DNA from: Glandiceps talaboti
Taxonomy: Eukaryota; Hemichordata; Enteropneusta; Spengelidae
Direction: 5' to 3'
Assembly (NCBI RefSeq): GCF_964340395.1
Contig: NW_027554292.1
Location: forward strand, 62,001-126,000
DNA length: 64,000 nt
Shown: one piece after another, positions 1-15,000 of the stretch
Layout: every line of letters begins with the position of its first letter
Numbering within the stretch: the stretch's first letter is position 1
The notes under the pieces: model-generated
The model's database searches: none
What the model saw: the letters and a program-made list of their open reading frames with translations, nothing else
What the model was told of the DNA's origin: nothing
Made by a program: the position numbers and the translations under genes

Positions 1-3000
1 TAAGTCCTAAAGCATAACCTAAGTCCTAAATCATACTTAAGTCCTAAATCATAATCTAAGTCCTAAATCTTTAGCTAAGTCCTAAATCATACGTAAGTCC
101 TAAATCATAACCTAAGTCCTAAATCATAACCTAAGTCCTAAAGTATAACCTAAGTCCTAAAGCATAACCTAAGTCCTAAAGCATAACCTAAGTCCTAAAT
201 CATACCTAAGTCCTAAATCATAACCTAAGTCCTAAAGCATAACCTAAGTCCTAAATCTTTAGCTAAGTCCTAAATCATACGTAAGTCCTAAATCATAACC
301 TAAGTCCTAAAGCATAACCTAAGTCATAAAGCATAACCTAAGTCCTAAATCATAATCTAATTCCTAAATCATACCTAAGTCCTAAAGTATATCTAAGTCC
401 TAAAGTATACCTAAGTCCTAAATCATACCTAAGTCCTAAAGCATACCTAAGTCTTAAAGCATACCTAAGTCCTAATCATAACCTAAGTCCTAAATCATAA
501 CCTAAGTCCTAAATCATAACTAAGTCGTAAATCATAACTAAGTCCTAAAGCATATCTAAGTCCAAAATCATACGTAAGTCCTAAATCATGCCTAAGTCCT
601 AAGTAATAACCTAAGTCCTAAATCATACCTAAGTCCTAAAGCATAACCTAAGTCCTAAATCATAACATAAGTCCTAAATCATACTTAAGTCCTAAATCAT
701 AATCTAAGTCCTAAATCTTTAGCTAAGTCTTAAATCATAACCTAAGTCCTAAATCATAACCTAAGTCCTAAAGCATACCTAAGTCTTAAAGCATACCTAA
801 GTCCTAATCATAACCTAAGTCCTAAATCATAACCTAAGTCCTAAATCATAACTAAGTCCTAAATCATAACTAAGTCCTAAAGCATATCTAAGTCCTAAAT
901 CATACCTAAGTCCTAAATCATACCTAAGTCCTAAATCATACCTAAGTCCTAAAGCATAACCTAAGTCCTAAATCATACTTAAGTCCTAAATCATAATCTA
1001 AGTCCTAAATCTTTAGCTAAGTCCTAAATCATACGTAAGTCCTAAATCATAACCTAAGTCCTAAAGCATAACCTAAGTCATAAAGCATAACCTAAGTCCT
1101 AAATCATAATCTAATTCCTAAATCATACCTAAGTCCTAAAGTATATCTAAGTCCTAAAGTATACCTAAGTCCTAAATCATACCTAAGTCCTAAAGCATAA
1201 CCTAAGTCCTAAATCATAACTAAGTCGTAAATCATAACTAAGTCCTAAAGCATATCTAAGTCCTAAATCATACGTAAGTCCTAAATCATGCCTAAGTCCT
1301 AAGTAATAACCTAAGTCCTAAATCATATCTAAGTCCTAAAGCATAACCTAAGTCCTAAATCATAACATAAGTCCTAAATCATACTTAAGTCCTAAATCAT
1401 AATCTAAGTCCTAAATCTTTAGCTAAGTCTTAAATCATAACCTAAGTCCTAAATCATAACCTAAGTCCTAAAGCATACCTAAGTCTTAAAGCATACCTAA
1501 GTCCTAATCATAACCTAAGTCCTAAATCATAACCTAAGTCCTAAATCATAACTAAGTCCTAAATCATAACTAAGTCCTAAAGCATATCTAAGTCCTAAAT
1601 CATACCTAAGTCCTAAAGCATAACCTAAGTCCTCAATCATAACCTAAGTCCTAAATCATAACATAAGTCCTAAATCATAATGTAATTCCTAAATCTTTAG
1701 CTAAGTCCTAAATCATACCTAAGTCCTAAATCATACCTAAGTCCTAAAGCATAACCTAAGTCCTAAATCATAACCTAAGTCCTAAAGCATAACCTAAGTC
1801 CTAAAGCATAACCTAAGTCCTAAAGCATAACCTAAGTCCTAAAGCATAACCTAAGTCCTAAAGCATAACACAAGTCCTAAAGCATAACACAAGTCCTAAA
1901 GCATAACACAAGTCCTAAAGCATAACCTAAGTCCTAAAGCATAACCTAAGTCCTAAATCATAACCTAAGTCCTAAATCATAACCTAAGTCCTAAATCATA
2001 CTTAAGTCCTAAATCATAATCTAAGTCCTAAATCTTTAGCTAAGTCCTAAATCATACGTAAGTCCTAAATCATAACCTAAGTCCTAAAGCATACCTAAGT
2101 CTTAAAGCATACCTAAGTCCTAATCATAACCTAAGTCCTAAATCATAACCTAAGTCCTAAATCATAACTAAGTCCTAAAGCATATCTAAGTCCTAAATCA
2201 TACGTAAGTCCTAAATCATGCCTAAGTCCTAAGTAATAACCTAAGTCCTAAATCATACCTAAGTCCTAAAGCATAACCTAAGTCCTAAATCATAACCTAA
2301 GTCATAAAGCATAACCTAAGTCCTAAAGCATAACTTAAGTCCTAAATCATAACATAAGTCCTAAATCATAATCTAATTCCTAAATCTTTAGCTAAGTCCT
2401 AAATCATACCTAAGTCCTAAATCATAACCTAAGTCCTAAAGCATAACCTAAGTCCTAAATCATAACATAAGTCCTAAATCATACTTAAGTCCTAAATCAT
2501 AATCTAAGTCCTAAATCTTTAGCTAAGTCTTAAATCATATGTAAGTCCTAAATCATAACCTAAGTCCTAAAGCATACCTAAGTCTTAAAGCATACCTAAG
2601 TCCTAATCATAACCTAAGTCCTAAAGCATATCTAAGTCCTAAATCATACCTAAGTCCTAAAGCATAACCTAAGTCCTAAATCATAACATAAGTCCTAAAT
2701 CATAATGTAATTCCTAAATCTTTAGCTAAGTCCTAAATCATACCTAAGTCCTAAATCATAACCTAAGTCCTAAATCATAACATAAGTCCTAAATCATAAC
2801 GTAATTCCTAAATCTTTAGCTAAGTCCTAAATCATACCTAAGTCCTAAATCATACGTAAGTCCTAAAGCATAACCTAAGTCCTAAATCATAACCTAAGTC
2901 CTAAATCATAACCTAAGTCCTAAAGCATAACCTAAGTCCTAAAGCATAACCTAAGTCCTAAAGCATAACCTAAGTCTAAAGCATAACATAAGTCCTAAAG

Positions 3001-6000
3001 CATAACATAAGTCCTAAAGCATAACACAAGTCCTAAAGCATAACACAAGTCCTAAAGCATAACACAAGTCCTAAAGCATAACACAAGTCCTAAAGCATAA
3101 CACAAGTCCTAAAGCATAACCTAAGTCCTAAAGCATAACCTAAGTCCTAAATCATACTTAAGTCCTAAATCATAATCTAAGTCCTAAATCTTTAGCTAAG
3201 TCCTAAATCATACGTAAGTCCTAAATCATAACCTAAGTCCTAAATCATAACTAAGTCCTAAAGCATATCTAAGTCCTAAATCATACGTAAGTCCTAAATC
3301 ATGCCTAAGTCCTAAGTAATAACCTAAGTCCTAAATCATACCTAAGTCCTAAATCATAACCTAAGTCCTAAAGCATAACCTAAGTCCTAAATCATACTTA
3401 AGTCCTAAATCATAACCTAAGTCCTAAAGCATAACCTAAGTCCTAAATCATACTTAAGTCCTAAATCATAATCTAAGTCCTAAATCATAATCTAAGTCCT
3501 AAATCTTTAGCTAAGTCCTAAATCATACGTAAGTCCTAAATCATAACCTAAGTCCTAAATCATAACCTAAGTCCTAAAGTATAACCTAAGTCCTAAAGCA
3601 TAACCTAAGTCCTAAAGCATAACCTAAGTCCTAAATCATACCTAAGTCCTAAATCATAACCTAAGTCCTAAATCATAACCTAAGTCCTAAATCTTTAGCT
3701 AAGTCCTAAATCATACGTAAGTCCTAAATCATAACCTAAGTCCTAAAGCATAACCTAAGTCATAAAGCATAACCTAAGTCCTAAATCATAATCTAATTCC
3801 TAAATCATACCTAAGTCCTAAAGTATATCTAAGTCCTAAAGTATACCTAAGTCCTAAATCATACCTAAGTCCTAAAGCATACCTAAGTCTTAAAGCATAC
3901 CTAAGTCCTAATCATAACCTAAGTCCTAAATCATAACCTAAGTCATAAAGCATAACCTAAGTCCTAAATCATAATCTAATTCCTAAATCATAGACTAAGT
4001 CCTAAAGCATATCTAAGTCCTAAAGCATACCTAAGTCCTAATTCATACCTAAGTCCTAAAGCATACCTAAGTCCTAAAGCATACCTAAGTCTTAAAGCAT
4101 ACCTAAGTCCTAAAGCATACCTAAGTCTTAAAGCATACCTAAGTCCTAATCATAACCTAAGTCCTAAATCATAACCTAAGTCCTAAATCATAACTAAGTA
4201 CTAAATCATAACTAAGTCCTAAAGCATATCTAAGTCCTAAATCATACGTAAGTCCTAAATCATGCCTAAGTCCTAAGTAATAACCTAAGTCCTAAATCAT
4301 ACCTAAGTCCTAAAGCATAACCTAAGTCCTAAATCATAACCTAAGTCCTAAATCATAACATAAGTCCTAAATCATACTTAAGTCCTAAATCATAATCTAA
4401 GTCCTAAATCTTTAGCTAAGTCCTAAATCATACGTAAGTCCTAAATCATAACCTAAGTCCTAAAGCATACCTAAGTCTTAAAGCATACCTAAGTCCTAAT
4501 CATAACCTAAGTCCTAAATCATAACCTAAGTCCTAAATCATAACTAAGTCCTAAAGCATATCTAAGTACTAAATCATACGTAAGTCCTAAATCATGCCTA
4601 AGTCCTAAGTAATAACCTAAGTCCTAAATCATACCTAAGTCCTAAAGCATAACCTAAGTCCTAAATCATAACCTAAGTCATAAAGCATAACCTAAGTCCT
4701 AAATCATAACTTAAGTCCTAAATCATAACATAAGTCCTAAATCATAATCTAATTCCTAAATCTTTAGCTAAGTCCTAAATCATACCTAAGTCCTAAATCA
4801 TAACCTAAGTCCTAAATCATAACATAAGTCCTAAATCATAACGTAATTCCTAAATCTTTAGCTAAGTCCTAAATCATACCTAAGTCCTAAATCATACCTA
4901 AGTCCTAAAGCATAACCTAAGTCCTAAATCATAACCTAAGTCCTAAATCATAACCTAAGTCCTAAAGCATAACCTAAGTCCTAAAGCATAACCTAAGTCC
5001 TAAAGCATAACCTAAGTCCTAAAGCATAACCTAAGTCTAAAGCATAACATAAGTCCTAAAGCATAACATAAGTCCTAAAGCATAACACAAGTCCTAAAGC
5101 ATAACACAAGTCCTAAAGCATAACATAAGTCCTAAAGCATAACCTAAGTCCTAAAGCATAACCTAAGTCCTAAAGCATAACCTAAGTCCTAAATCATACT
5201 TAAGTCCTAAATCATAATCTAAGTCCTAAATCTTTAGCTAAGTCCTAAATCATACGTAAGTCCTAAATCATAACCTAAGTCCTAAATCATAACTAAGTCC
5301 TAAAGCATATCTAAGTCCTAAATCATACGTAAGTCCTAAATCATGCCTAAGTCCTAAGTAATAACCTAAGTCCTAAATCATACCTAAGTCCTAAATCATA
5401 ACCTAAGTCCTAAAGCATAACCTAAGTCATAAAGCATAACCTAAGTCCTAAATCATAATCTAATTCCTAAATCATACCTAAGTCCTAAAGTATATCTAAG
5501 TCCTAAAGTATACCTAAGTCCTAATCATAACCTAAGTCCTAAATCATAACCTAAGTCCTAAATCATAACTAAGTCGTAAATCATAACTAAGTCCTAAAGC
5601 ATATCTAAGTCCTAAATCATACGTAAGTCCTAAATCATGCCTAAGTCCTAAGTAATAACCTAAGTCCTAAATCATACCTAAGTCCTAAAGCATAACCTAA
5701 GTCCTAAATCATAACATAAGTCCTAAATCATACTTAAGTCCTAAATCATAATCTAAGTCCTAAATCTTTAGCTAAGTCTTAAATCATAACCTAAGTCCTA
5801 AATCATAACCTAAGTCCTAAATCATAACCTAAGTCCTAAAGCATACCTAAGTCTTAAAGCATACCTAAGTCCTAATCATAACCTAAGTCCTAAATCATAA
5901 CCTAAGTCCTAAATCATAACTAAGTCCTAAATCATAACTAAGTCCTAAATCATACGTAAGTCCTAAATCATAACCTAAGTCCTAAAGCATACCTAAGTCT

Positions 6001-9000
6001 TAAAGCATACCTAAGTCCTAATCATAACCTAAGTCCTAAATCATAACCTAAGTCCTAAATCATAACTAAGTCCTAAAGCATATCTAAGTCCTAAATCATA
6101 CGTAAGTCCTAAATCATGCCTAAGTCCTAAGTAATAACCTAAGTCCTAAATCATACCTAAGTCCTAAAGCATAACCTAAGTCCTAAATCATAACCTAAGT
6201 CATAAAGCATAACCTAAGTCCTAAATCATAACTTAAGTCCTAAATCATAACATAAGTCCTAAATCATAATCTAATTCCTAAATCTTTAGCTAAGTCCTAA
6301 ATCATACCTAAGTCCTAAATCATAACCTAAGTCCTAAAGCATAACCTAAGTCCTAAATCATAACATAAGTCCTAAATCATACTTAAGTCCTAAATCATAA
6401 TCTAAGTCCTAAATCTTTAGCTAAGTCTTAAATCATATGTAAGTCCTAAATCATAACCTAAGTCCTAAAGCATACCTAAGTCTTAAAGCATACCTAAGTC
6501 CTAATCATAACCTAAGTCCTAAAGCATATCTAAGTCCTAAATCATACCTAAGTCCTAAAGCATAACCTAAGTCCTAAATCATAACCTAAGTCCTAAATCA
6601 TAACATAAGTCCTAAATCATAATGTAATTCCTAAATCTTTAGCTAAGTCCTAAATCATACCTAAGTCCTAAATCATAACCTAAGTCCTAAATCATAACAT
6701 AAGTCCTAAATCATAACGTAATTCCTAAATCTTTAGCTAAGTCCTAAATCATACCTAAGTCCTAAATCATACGTAAGTCCTAAAGCATAACCTAAGTCCT
6801 AAATCATAACCTAAGTCCTAAATCATAACCTAAGTCCTAAAGCATAACCTAAGTCCTAAAGCATAACCTAAGTCCTAAAGCATAACCTAAGTCCTAAAGC
6901 ATAACCTAAGTCTAAAGCATAACATAAGTCCTAAAGCATAACATAAGTCCTAAAGCATAACACAAGTCCTAAAGCATAACACAAGTCCTAAAGCATAACA
7001 CAAGTCCTAAAGCATAACACAAGTCCTAAAGCATAACACAAGTCCTAAAGCATAACCTAAGTCCTAAAGCATAACCTAAGTCCTAAATCATACTTAAGTC
7101 CTAAATCATAATCTAAGTCCTAAATCTTTAGCTAAGTCCTAAATCATACGTAAGTCCTAAATCATAACCTAAGTCCTAAATCATAACTAAGTCCTAAAGC
7201 ATATCTAAGTCCTAAATCATACGTAAGTCCTAAATCATGCCTAAGTCCTAAGTAATAACCTAAGTCCTAAATCATACCTAAGTCCTAAATCATAACCTAA
7301 GTCCTAAAGCATAACCTAAGTCCTAAATCATACTTAAGTCCTAAATCATAACCTAAGTCCTAAAGCATAACCTAAGTCCTAAATCATACTTAAGTCCTAA
7401 ATCATAATCTAAGTCCTAAATCTTTAGCTAAGTCCTAAATCATACGTAAGTCCTAAATCATAACCTAAGTCCTAAATCATAACCTAAGTCCTAAAGTATA
7501 ACCTAAGTCCTAAAGCATAACCTAAGTCCTAAAGCATAACCTAAGTCCTAAATCATACCTAAGTCCTAAATCATAACCTAAGTCCTAAAGCATAACCTAA
7601 GTCCTAAATCTTTAGCTAAGTCCTAAATCATACGTAAGTCCTAAATCATAACCTAAGTCCTAAAGCATAACCTAAGTCATAAAGCATAACCTAAGTCCTA
7701 AATCATAATCTAATTCCTAAATCATACCTAAGTCCTAAAGTATATCTAAGTCCTAAAGTATACCTAAGTCCTAAATCATACCTAAGTCCTAAAGCATACC
7801 TAAGTCTTAAAGCATACCTAAGTCCTAATCATAACCTAAGTCCTAAATCATAACCTAAGTCCTAAATCATAACTAAGTCGTAAATCATAACTAAGTCCTA
7901 AAGCATATCTAAGTCCAAAATCATACGTAAGTCCTAAATCATGCCTAAGTCCTAAGTAATAACCTAAGTCCTAAATCATACCTAAGTCCTAAAGCATAAC
8001 CTAAGTCCTAAATCATAACATAAGTCCTAAATCATACTTAAGTCCTAAATCATAATCTAAGTCCTAAATCTTTAGCTAAGTCTTAAATCATAACCTAAGT
8101 CCTAAATCATAACCTAAGTCCTAAAGCATACCTAAGTCTTAAAGCATACCTAAGTCCTAATCATAACCTAAGTCCTAAATCATAACCTAAGTCCTAAATC
8201 ATAACTAAGTCCTAAATCATAACTAAGTCCTAAAGCATATCTAAGTCCTAAATCATACCTAAGTCCTAAAGCATAACCTAAGTCCTCAATCATAACCTAA
8301 GTCCTAAATCATAACATAAGTCCTAAATCATAATGTAATTCCTAAATCTTTAGCTAAGTCCTAAATCATACCTAAGTCCTAAATCATACCTAAGTCCTAA
8401 AGCATAACCTAAGTCCTAAATCATAACCTAAGTCCTAAAGCATAACCTAAGTCCTAAAGCATAACCTGAGTCCTAAAGCATAACCTAAGTCCTAAAGCAT
8501 AACACAAGTCCTAAAGCATAACACAAGTCCTAAAGCATAACACAAGTCCTAAAGCATAACCTAAGTCCTAAAGCATAACCTAAGTCCTAAAGCATAACCT
8601 AAGTCCTAAAGCATAACCTAAGTCCTAAAGCATAACCTAAGTCCTAAAGCATAACCTAAGTCCTAAAGCATAATCTAATTCCTAAATCATACCTAAGTCC
8701 TAAAGCATATCTAAGTCCTAAAGCATACCTAAGTCCTAAATCATACCTAAGTCCTAAAGCATACCTAAGTCTTAAAGCATACCTAAGTCCTAAAGCATAC
8801 CTAAGTCTTAAAGCATACCTAAGTCCTAATCATAACCTAAGTCCTAAATCATAACCTAAGTCCTAAATCATAACTAAGTCCTAAATCATAACTAAGTCCT
8901 AAAGCATATCTAAGTCCTAAATCATACGTAAGTCCTAAATCATGCCTAAGACCTAAGTAATAACCTAAGTCCTAAATCATACCTAAGTCCTAAATCATAA

Positions 9001-12000
9001 CTAAGTCCTAAATCATACCTAAGTCCTAAATCTTTAGCTAAGTCCTAAATCATACGTAAGTCCTAAATCATAACCTAAGTCCTAAAGTATAACCTAAGTC
9101 CTAAAGCATAACGTAAGTCCTAAAGCATAACCTAAGTCCTAAAGTATAACATAAGTCCTAAAGCATAACCTAAGTCCTAAAGCATACCTAAGTCCTAAAT
9201 CATACCTAAGTCCTAAAGCATATCTAAGTCCTAAATCATACCTAAGTCCTAAATCGTAACATAAGTCCTAAATCATAATCTAAGTCCTAAATCTTTAGCT
9301 AAGTCCTAAATCATATCTAAGTTCTAAAACATAACCTAAAGCATAACCTAAGTCCTAAATCATACCTAAGTCCTAAATCATAATCTAAGTCCTAAATCTT
9401 TAGCTAAGTCCTAAATCATAACCTAAGTCCTAAATCATAACATAAGTCCTAAATCATAATCTAATTCCTAAATCTTTAGCTAAGTCATAAATCATACCTA
9501 AGTCCTAAATCATAACCTAAGTCCTAAAGCATAACCTAAGTCCTAAATCATAATCTAAGTCCTAAATCATACCTAAGTCCTAAATCATAATCTAAGTTCT
9601 AAATCATACCAAAGAACTAAATCATAATCTAAGTCCTAAATCTTTAGCTAAGTCCTAAATCATATGTAAGTCCTAAATCATAACCTAAGTCCTAAATCAT
9701 AACCTAAGTCCTAAAGTATAACCTAAGTCCTAAAGCATAACCTAAGTCCTAAAGCATAACCTAAGTCCTAAATCATACCTAAGTCCTAAATCATAACCTA
9801 AGTCCTAAAGCATAACCTAAGTCCTAAATCATACTTAAGTCCTAAATCATAATCTAAGTCCTAAATCTTTAGCTAAGTCCTAAATCATACGTAAGTCCTA
9901 AATCATAACCTAAGTCCTAAAGCATAACCTAAGTCATAAAGCATAACCTAAGTCCTAAATCATAATCTAATTCCTAAATCATACCTAAGTCCTAAAGTAT
10001 ATCTAAGTCCTAAAGTATACCTAAGTCCTAAATCATAATCTAAGTCCTAAATCTTTAGCTAAGTCCTAAATCATACGTAAGTCCTAAATCATAACCTAAG
10101 TCCTAAATCATAACTAAGTCCTAAATCATATCTAAGTCCTAAATCATAAGTAAGTCCTAAATCATGCCTAAGTCCTAAGTAATAACCTAAGTCCTAAATC
10201 ATACCTAAGTCCTAAATCATAACCTAAGTCCTAAAGCATAACCTAAGTCCTAAATCATACTTAAGTCCTAAATCATAACCTAAGTCCTAAAGCATAACCT
10301 AAGTCCTAAATCATACTTAAGTCCTAAATCATAATCTAAGTCCTAAATCTTTAGCTAAGTCCTAAATCATACATAAGTCCTAAATCATAACCTAAGTCCT
10401 AAATCATAACCTAAGTCCTCAAGTATAACCTAAGTCCTAAAGCATAACCTAAGTCCTAAAGCATAACCTAAGTCCTAAATCATACTTAAGTCCTAAATCA
10501 TAATCTAAGTCCTAAATCTTTAGCTAAGTCCTAAATCATACGTAAGTCCTAAATCATAACCTAAGTCCTAAAGCATAACCTAAGTCATAAAGCATAACCT
10601 AAGTCCTAAATCATAATCTAATTCCTAAATCATACCTAAGTCCTAAAGTATATCTAAGTCCTAAAGTATACCTAAGTCCTAAATCATACCTAAGTCCTAA
10701 AGCATACCTAAGTCTTAAAGCATACCTAAGTCCTAATCATAACCTAAGTCCTAAATCATAACCTAAGTCCTAAATCATAACTAAGTCGTAAATCATAACT
10801 AAGTCCTAAAGCATATCTAAGTCCTAAATCATACGTAAGTCCTAAATCATGCCTAAGTCCTAAGTAATAACCTAAGTCCTAAATCATACCTAAGTCCTAA
10901 AGCATAACCTAAGTCCTAAATCATAACATAAGTCCTAAATCATACTTAAGTCCTAAATCATAATCTAAGTCCTAAATCTTTAGCTAAGTCTTAAATCATA
11001 ACCTAAGTCCTAAATCATAACCTAAGTCCTAAAGCATACCTAAGTCTTAAAGCATACCTAAGTCCTAATCATAACCTAAGTCCTAAATCATAACCTAAGT
11101 CCTAAATCATAACTAAGTCCTAAAGCATATCTAAGTCCTAAATCATACCTAAGTCCTAAAGCATAACCTAAGTCCTCAATCATAACCTAAGTCCTAAATC
11201 ATAACATAAGTCCTAAATCATAATGTAATTCCTAAATCTTTAGCTAAGTCCTAAATCATACCTAAGTCCTAAATCATACCTAAGTCCTAAAGCATAACCT
11301 AAGTCCTAAATCATAACCTAAGTCCTAAAGCATAACCTAAGTCCTAAAGCATAACCTAAGTCCTAAAGCATAACCTAAGTCCTAAAGCATAACACAAGTC
11401 CTAAAGCATAACACAAGTCCTAAAGCATAACACAAGTCCTAAAGCATAACCTAAGTCCTAAAGCATAACCTAAGTCCTAAAGCATAACCTAAGTCCTAAA
11501 GCATAACCTAAGTCCTAAAGCAAAACCTAAGTCCTAAAGCATAACCTAAGTCCTAAAGCATAATCTAATTCCTAAATCATACCTAAGTCCTAAAGCATAT
11601 CTAAGTCCTAAAGCATACCTAAGTCCTAAATCATACCTAAGTCCTAAAGCATACCTAAGTCTTAAAGCATACCTAAGTCCTAAAGCATACCTAAGTCTTA
11701 AAGCATACCTAAGTCCTAATCATAACCTAAGTCCTAAATCATAACCTAAGTCCTAAATCATAACTAAGTCCTAAATCATAACTAAGTCCTAAAGCATATC
11801 TAAGTCCTAAATCATACGTAAGTCCTAAATCATGCCTAAGACCTAAGTAATAACCTAAGTCCTAAATCATACCTAAGTCCTAAATCATAACTAAGTCCTA
11901 AATCATACCTAAGTCCTAAATCTTTAGCTAAGTCCTAAATCATACGTAAGTCCTAAATCATAACCTAAGTCCTAAAGTATAACCTAAGTCCTAAAGCATA

Positions 12001-15000
12001 ACGTAAGTCCTAAAGCATAACCTAAGTCCTAAAGTATAACATAAGTCCTAAAGCATAACCTAAGTCCTAAAGCATACCTAAGTCCTAAATCATACCTAAG
12101 TCCTAAAGCATATCTAAGTCCTAAATCATACCTAAGTCCTAAATCGTAACATAAGTCCTAAATCATAATCTAAGTCCTAAATCTTTAGCTAAGTCCTAAA
12201 TCATATCTAAGTTCTAAAACATAACCTAAGTCCTAAATCATAATCTAAGTCCTAAATCTTTAGCTAAGTCCTAAATCATAACCTAAGTCCTAAATCATAA
12301 CATAAGTCCTAAATCATAATCTAATTCCTAAATCTTTAGCTAAGTCCTAAATCATACCTAAGTCCTAAATCATAACCTAAGTCCTAAAGCATAACCTAAG
12401 TCCTAAATCATAATCTAAGTCCTAAATCATACCTAAGTCCTAAATCATAATCTAAGTTCTAAATCATACCAAAGAATTAAATCATAACCTAAGTCCTAAT
12501 TCATAACATAAGTCCTAAAGCATAACCTAAGTACTAAATCATATTTATGTGCTAATTTATAACCTAAGTCCTAAAGCATAACCTAAGTAAAAAAGCATAA
12601 CCTAAGTCCTAAATCATACCTAAGTCCTAAAGCATACCTAAGTCCTAAATCATACCTAAGTCCTAAAGCATACCTAAGTCCTAAAGCATACCTAAGTCTT
12701 AAATCATAACCTAAGTCCTAAATCATACCTAAGTCCTAAATCATTACCTAAGTCCTAATCATAACTTAAGTCCTAAATCATAACCTAAGTCCTAAAGCAT
12801 ACCTAAGTCCTAAATCATACCTAAGTCCTAAAGCATACCTAAGTCTTAAATCATAACCTAAGTCCTAAATCATACCTAAGTCCTAAATCATAACCTAAGT
12901 CCTAATCATAACCTATGTCTTAAATCATAACCTAAGTCCTAAATCATAACTAAGTCCTAAATCATAACTAAGTCCTAAATCATAATCTAAGTCCTAAATC
13001 TTTAGCTAAGTCCTAAATCATAACCTAAGACCTAATCATAACCTAAGTCCTAAATCATAACCTAAGTCCTAAAGCATAACCTAAGTCCTAAATCATAATC
13101 TAAGTCCTAAATCATACCTAAGTCCTAAAGCACATCTAAGTCCTAAATCATACCTAAGTCCTAAATCATAACCTAAGTCCTAAATCATAACCTAAGTCCT
13201 AAAGCATAACCTAAGTACTAAATCATAATCTAAGTCCTAAATCATAACCTAAGTCCTAAATCATACCTAAGTCCTAAAGCATAACCTAAGTACTAAATCA
13301 TAACCTAAGTCCTAAATCATAACCTAACTCCTAAATCATAACCTAAGTCCTAAATCATAACCTAAGTCCTAAATCATAACCTAAGTCCTAAATCATACCT
13401 AAGTCCTAAATCATAATCTAAGTGCTAAATCATAATCTAAGTTCTAAATCATACCAAAGTCCTAAATCATAACCTAAGTCCTAATTCATAACATTAGTCC
13501 TAAATCATAACCTAAGTCCTAAAGCATAACCTAAGTACTAAATCATACAGAAGTCCTAAATCATAGCCTAAGTCCTAAACCATAACCTAAATCATAGCCT
13601 AAGTCCTAAATCATAACATAAGTCCTAAATCATAATCTAAGTCCTAAATCTTTAGCTAAGTCCTAAATCATACCTATGTCCTAAATCATAACCTAAGTCC
13701 TAAAGCATAACCTAAGTCCTAAAGCATAACCTAAGTCCTAAATCATACCTAAGTCCTCAAGCATACCTAAGTCCTAAAGCATACCTAAGTCCTAAACCAT
13801 ATCTAAGTCCTAAATCATAACATAAGTCCTAAATCATAACCTAAGTCCTAAATCATAACCTAAATCATAGCCTAAGTCCTAAATCATAACATAAGTCCTA
13901 AATCATATTTAAGTCCTAAAGCATAACCTAAGTCCTAAAGCATAACCTAAGTCCTAAATCATACCTAAGTCCTAAATCATACGTAAGTCCTAAATCATAC
14001 CTAAGTCCTAAAGCATACCTAAGTCCTAAATCATATTTAAGTCCTAAATCATAATCTAAGTCCTAAATCTTTAGCTAAGTCCTAAATCATAACCTAAGTC
14101 CTAAATCATAACATAAGTCCTAAATCATAATCTAATTCCTAAATCTTTAGCTAAGTCCTAAATCATACCTAAGTCCTAAATCATAACCTAAGTCCTAAAG
14201 CATAACCTAAGTCCTAAATCATAATCTAAGTCCTAAATCATACCTAAGTCCTAAATCATAATCTAAGTTCTAAATCATACCAAAGAATTAAATCATAACC
14301 TAAGTCCTAATTCATAACATAAGTCCTAAAGCATAACCTAAGTACTAAATCATATTTATGTGCTAATTTATAACATAAGTCCTAAAGCATAACCTAAGTA
14401 AAAAAGCATAACCTAAGTCCTAAATCATACCTAAGTCCTAAAGCATACCTAAGTCCTAAATCATACCTAAGTCCTAAAGCATACCTAAGTCCTAAAGCAT
14501 ACCTAAGTCTTAAATCATAACCTAAGTCTAAATCATACCTAAGTCCTAAATCATTACCTAAGTCCTAATCATAACTTAAGTCCTAAATCATAACCTAAGT
14601 CCTAAAGCATACCTAAGTCCTAAATCATACCTAAGTCCTAAAGCATACCTAAGTCTTAAATCATAACCTAAGTCCTAAATCATACCTAAGTCCTAAAGCA
14701 TAACCTAAGTCCTAAAGCATAATCTAATTCCTAAATCATACCTAAGTCCTAAAGCATATCTAAGTCCTAAAGCATACCTAAGTCCTAAATCATACCTAAG
14801 TCCTAAAGCATACCTAAGTCTTAAAGCATACCTAAGTCCTAAAGCATACCTAAGTCTTAAAGCATACCTAAGTCCTAATCATAACCTAAGTCCTAAATCA
14901 TAACCTAAGTCCTAAATCATAACTAAGTCCTAAATCATAACTAAGTCCTAAAGCATATCTAAGTCCTAAATCATACGTAAGTCCTAAATCATGCCTAAGA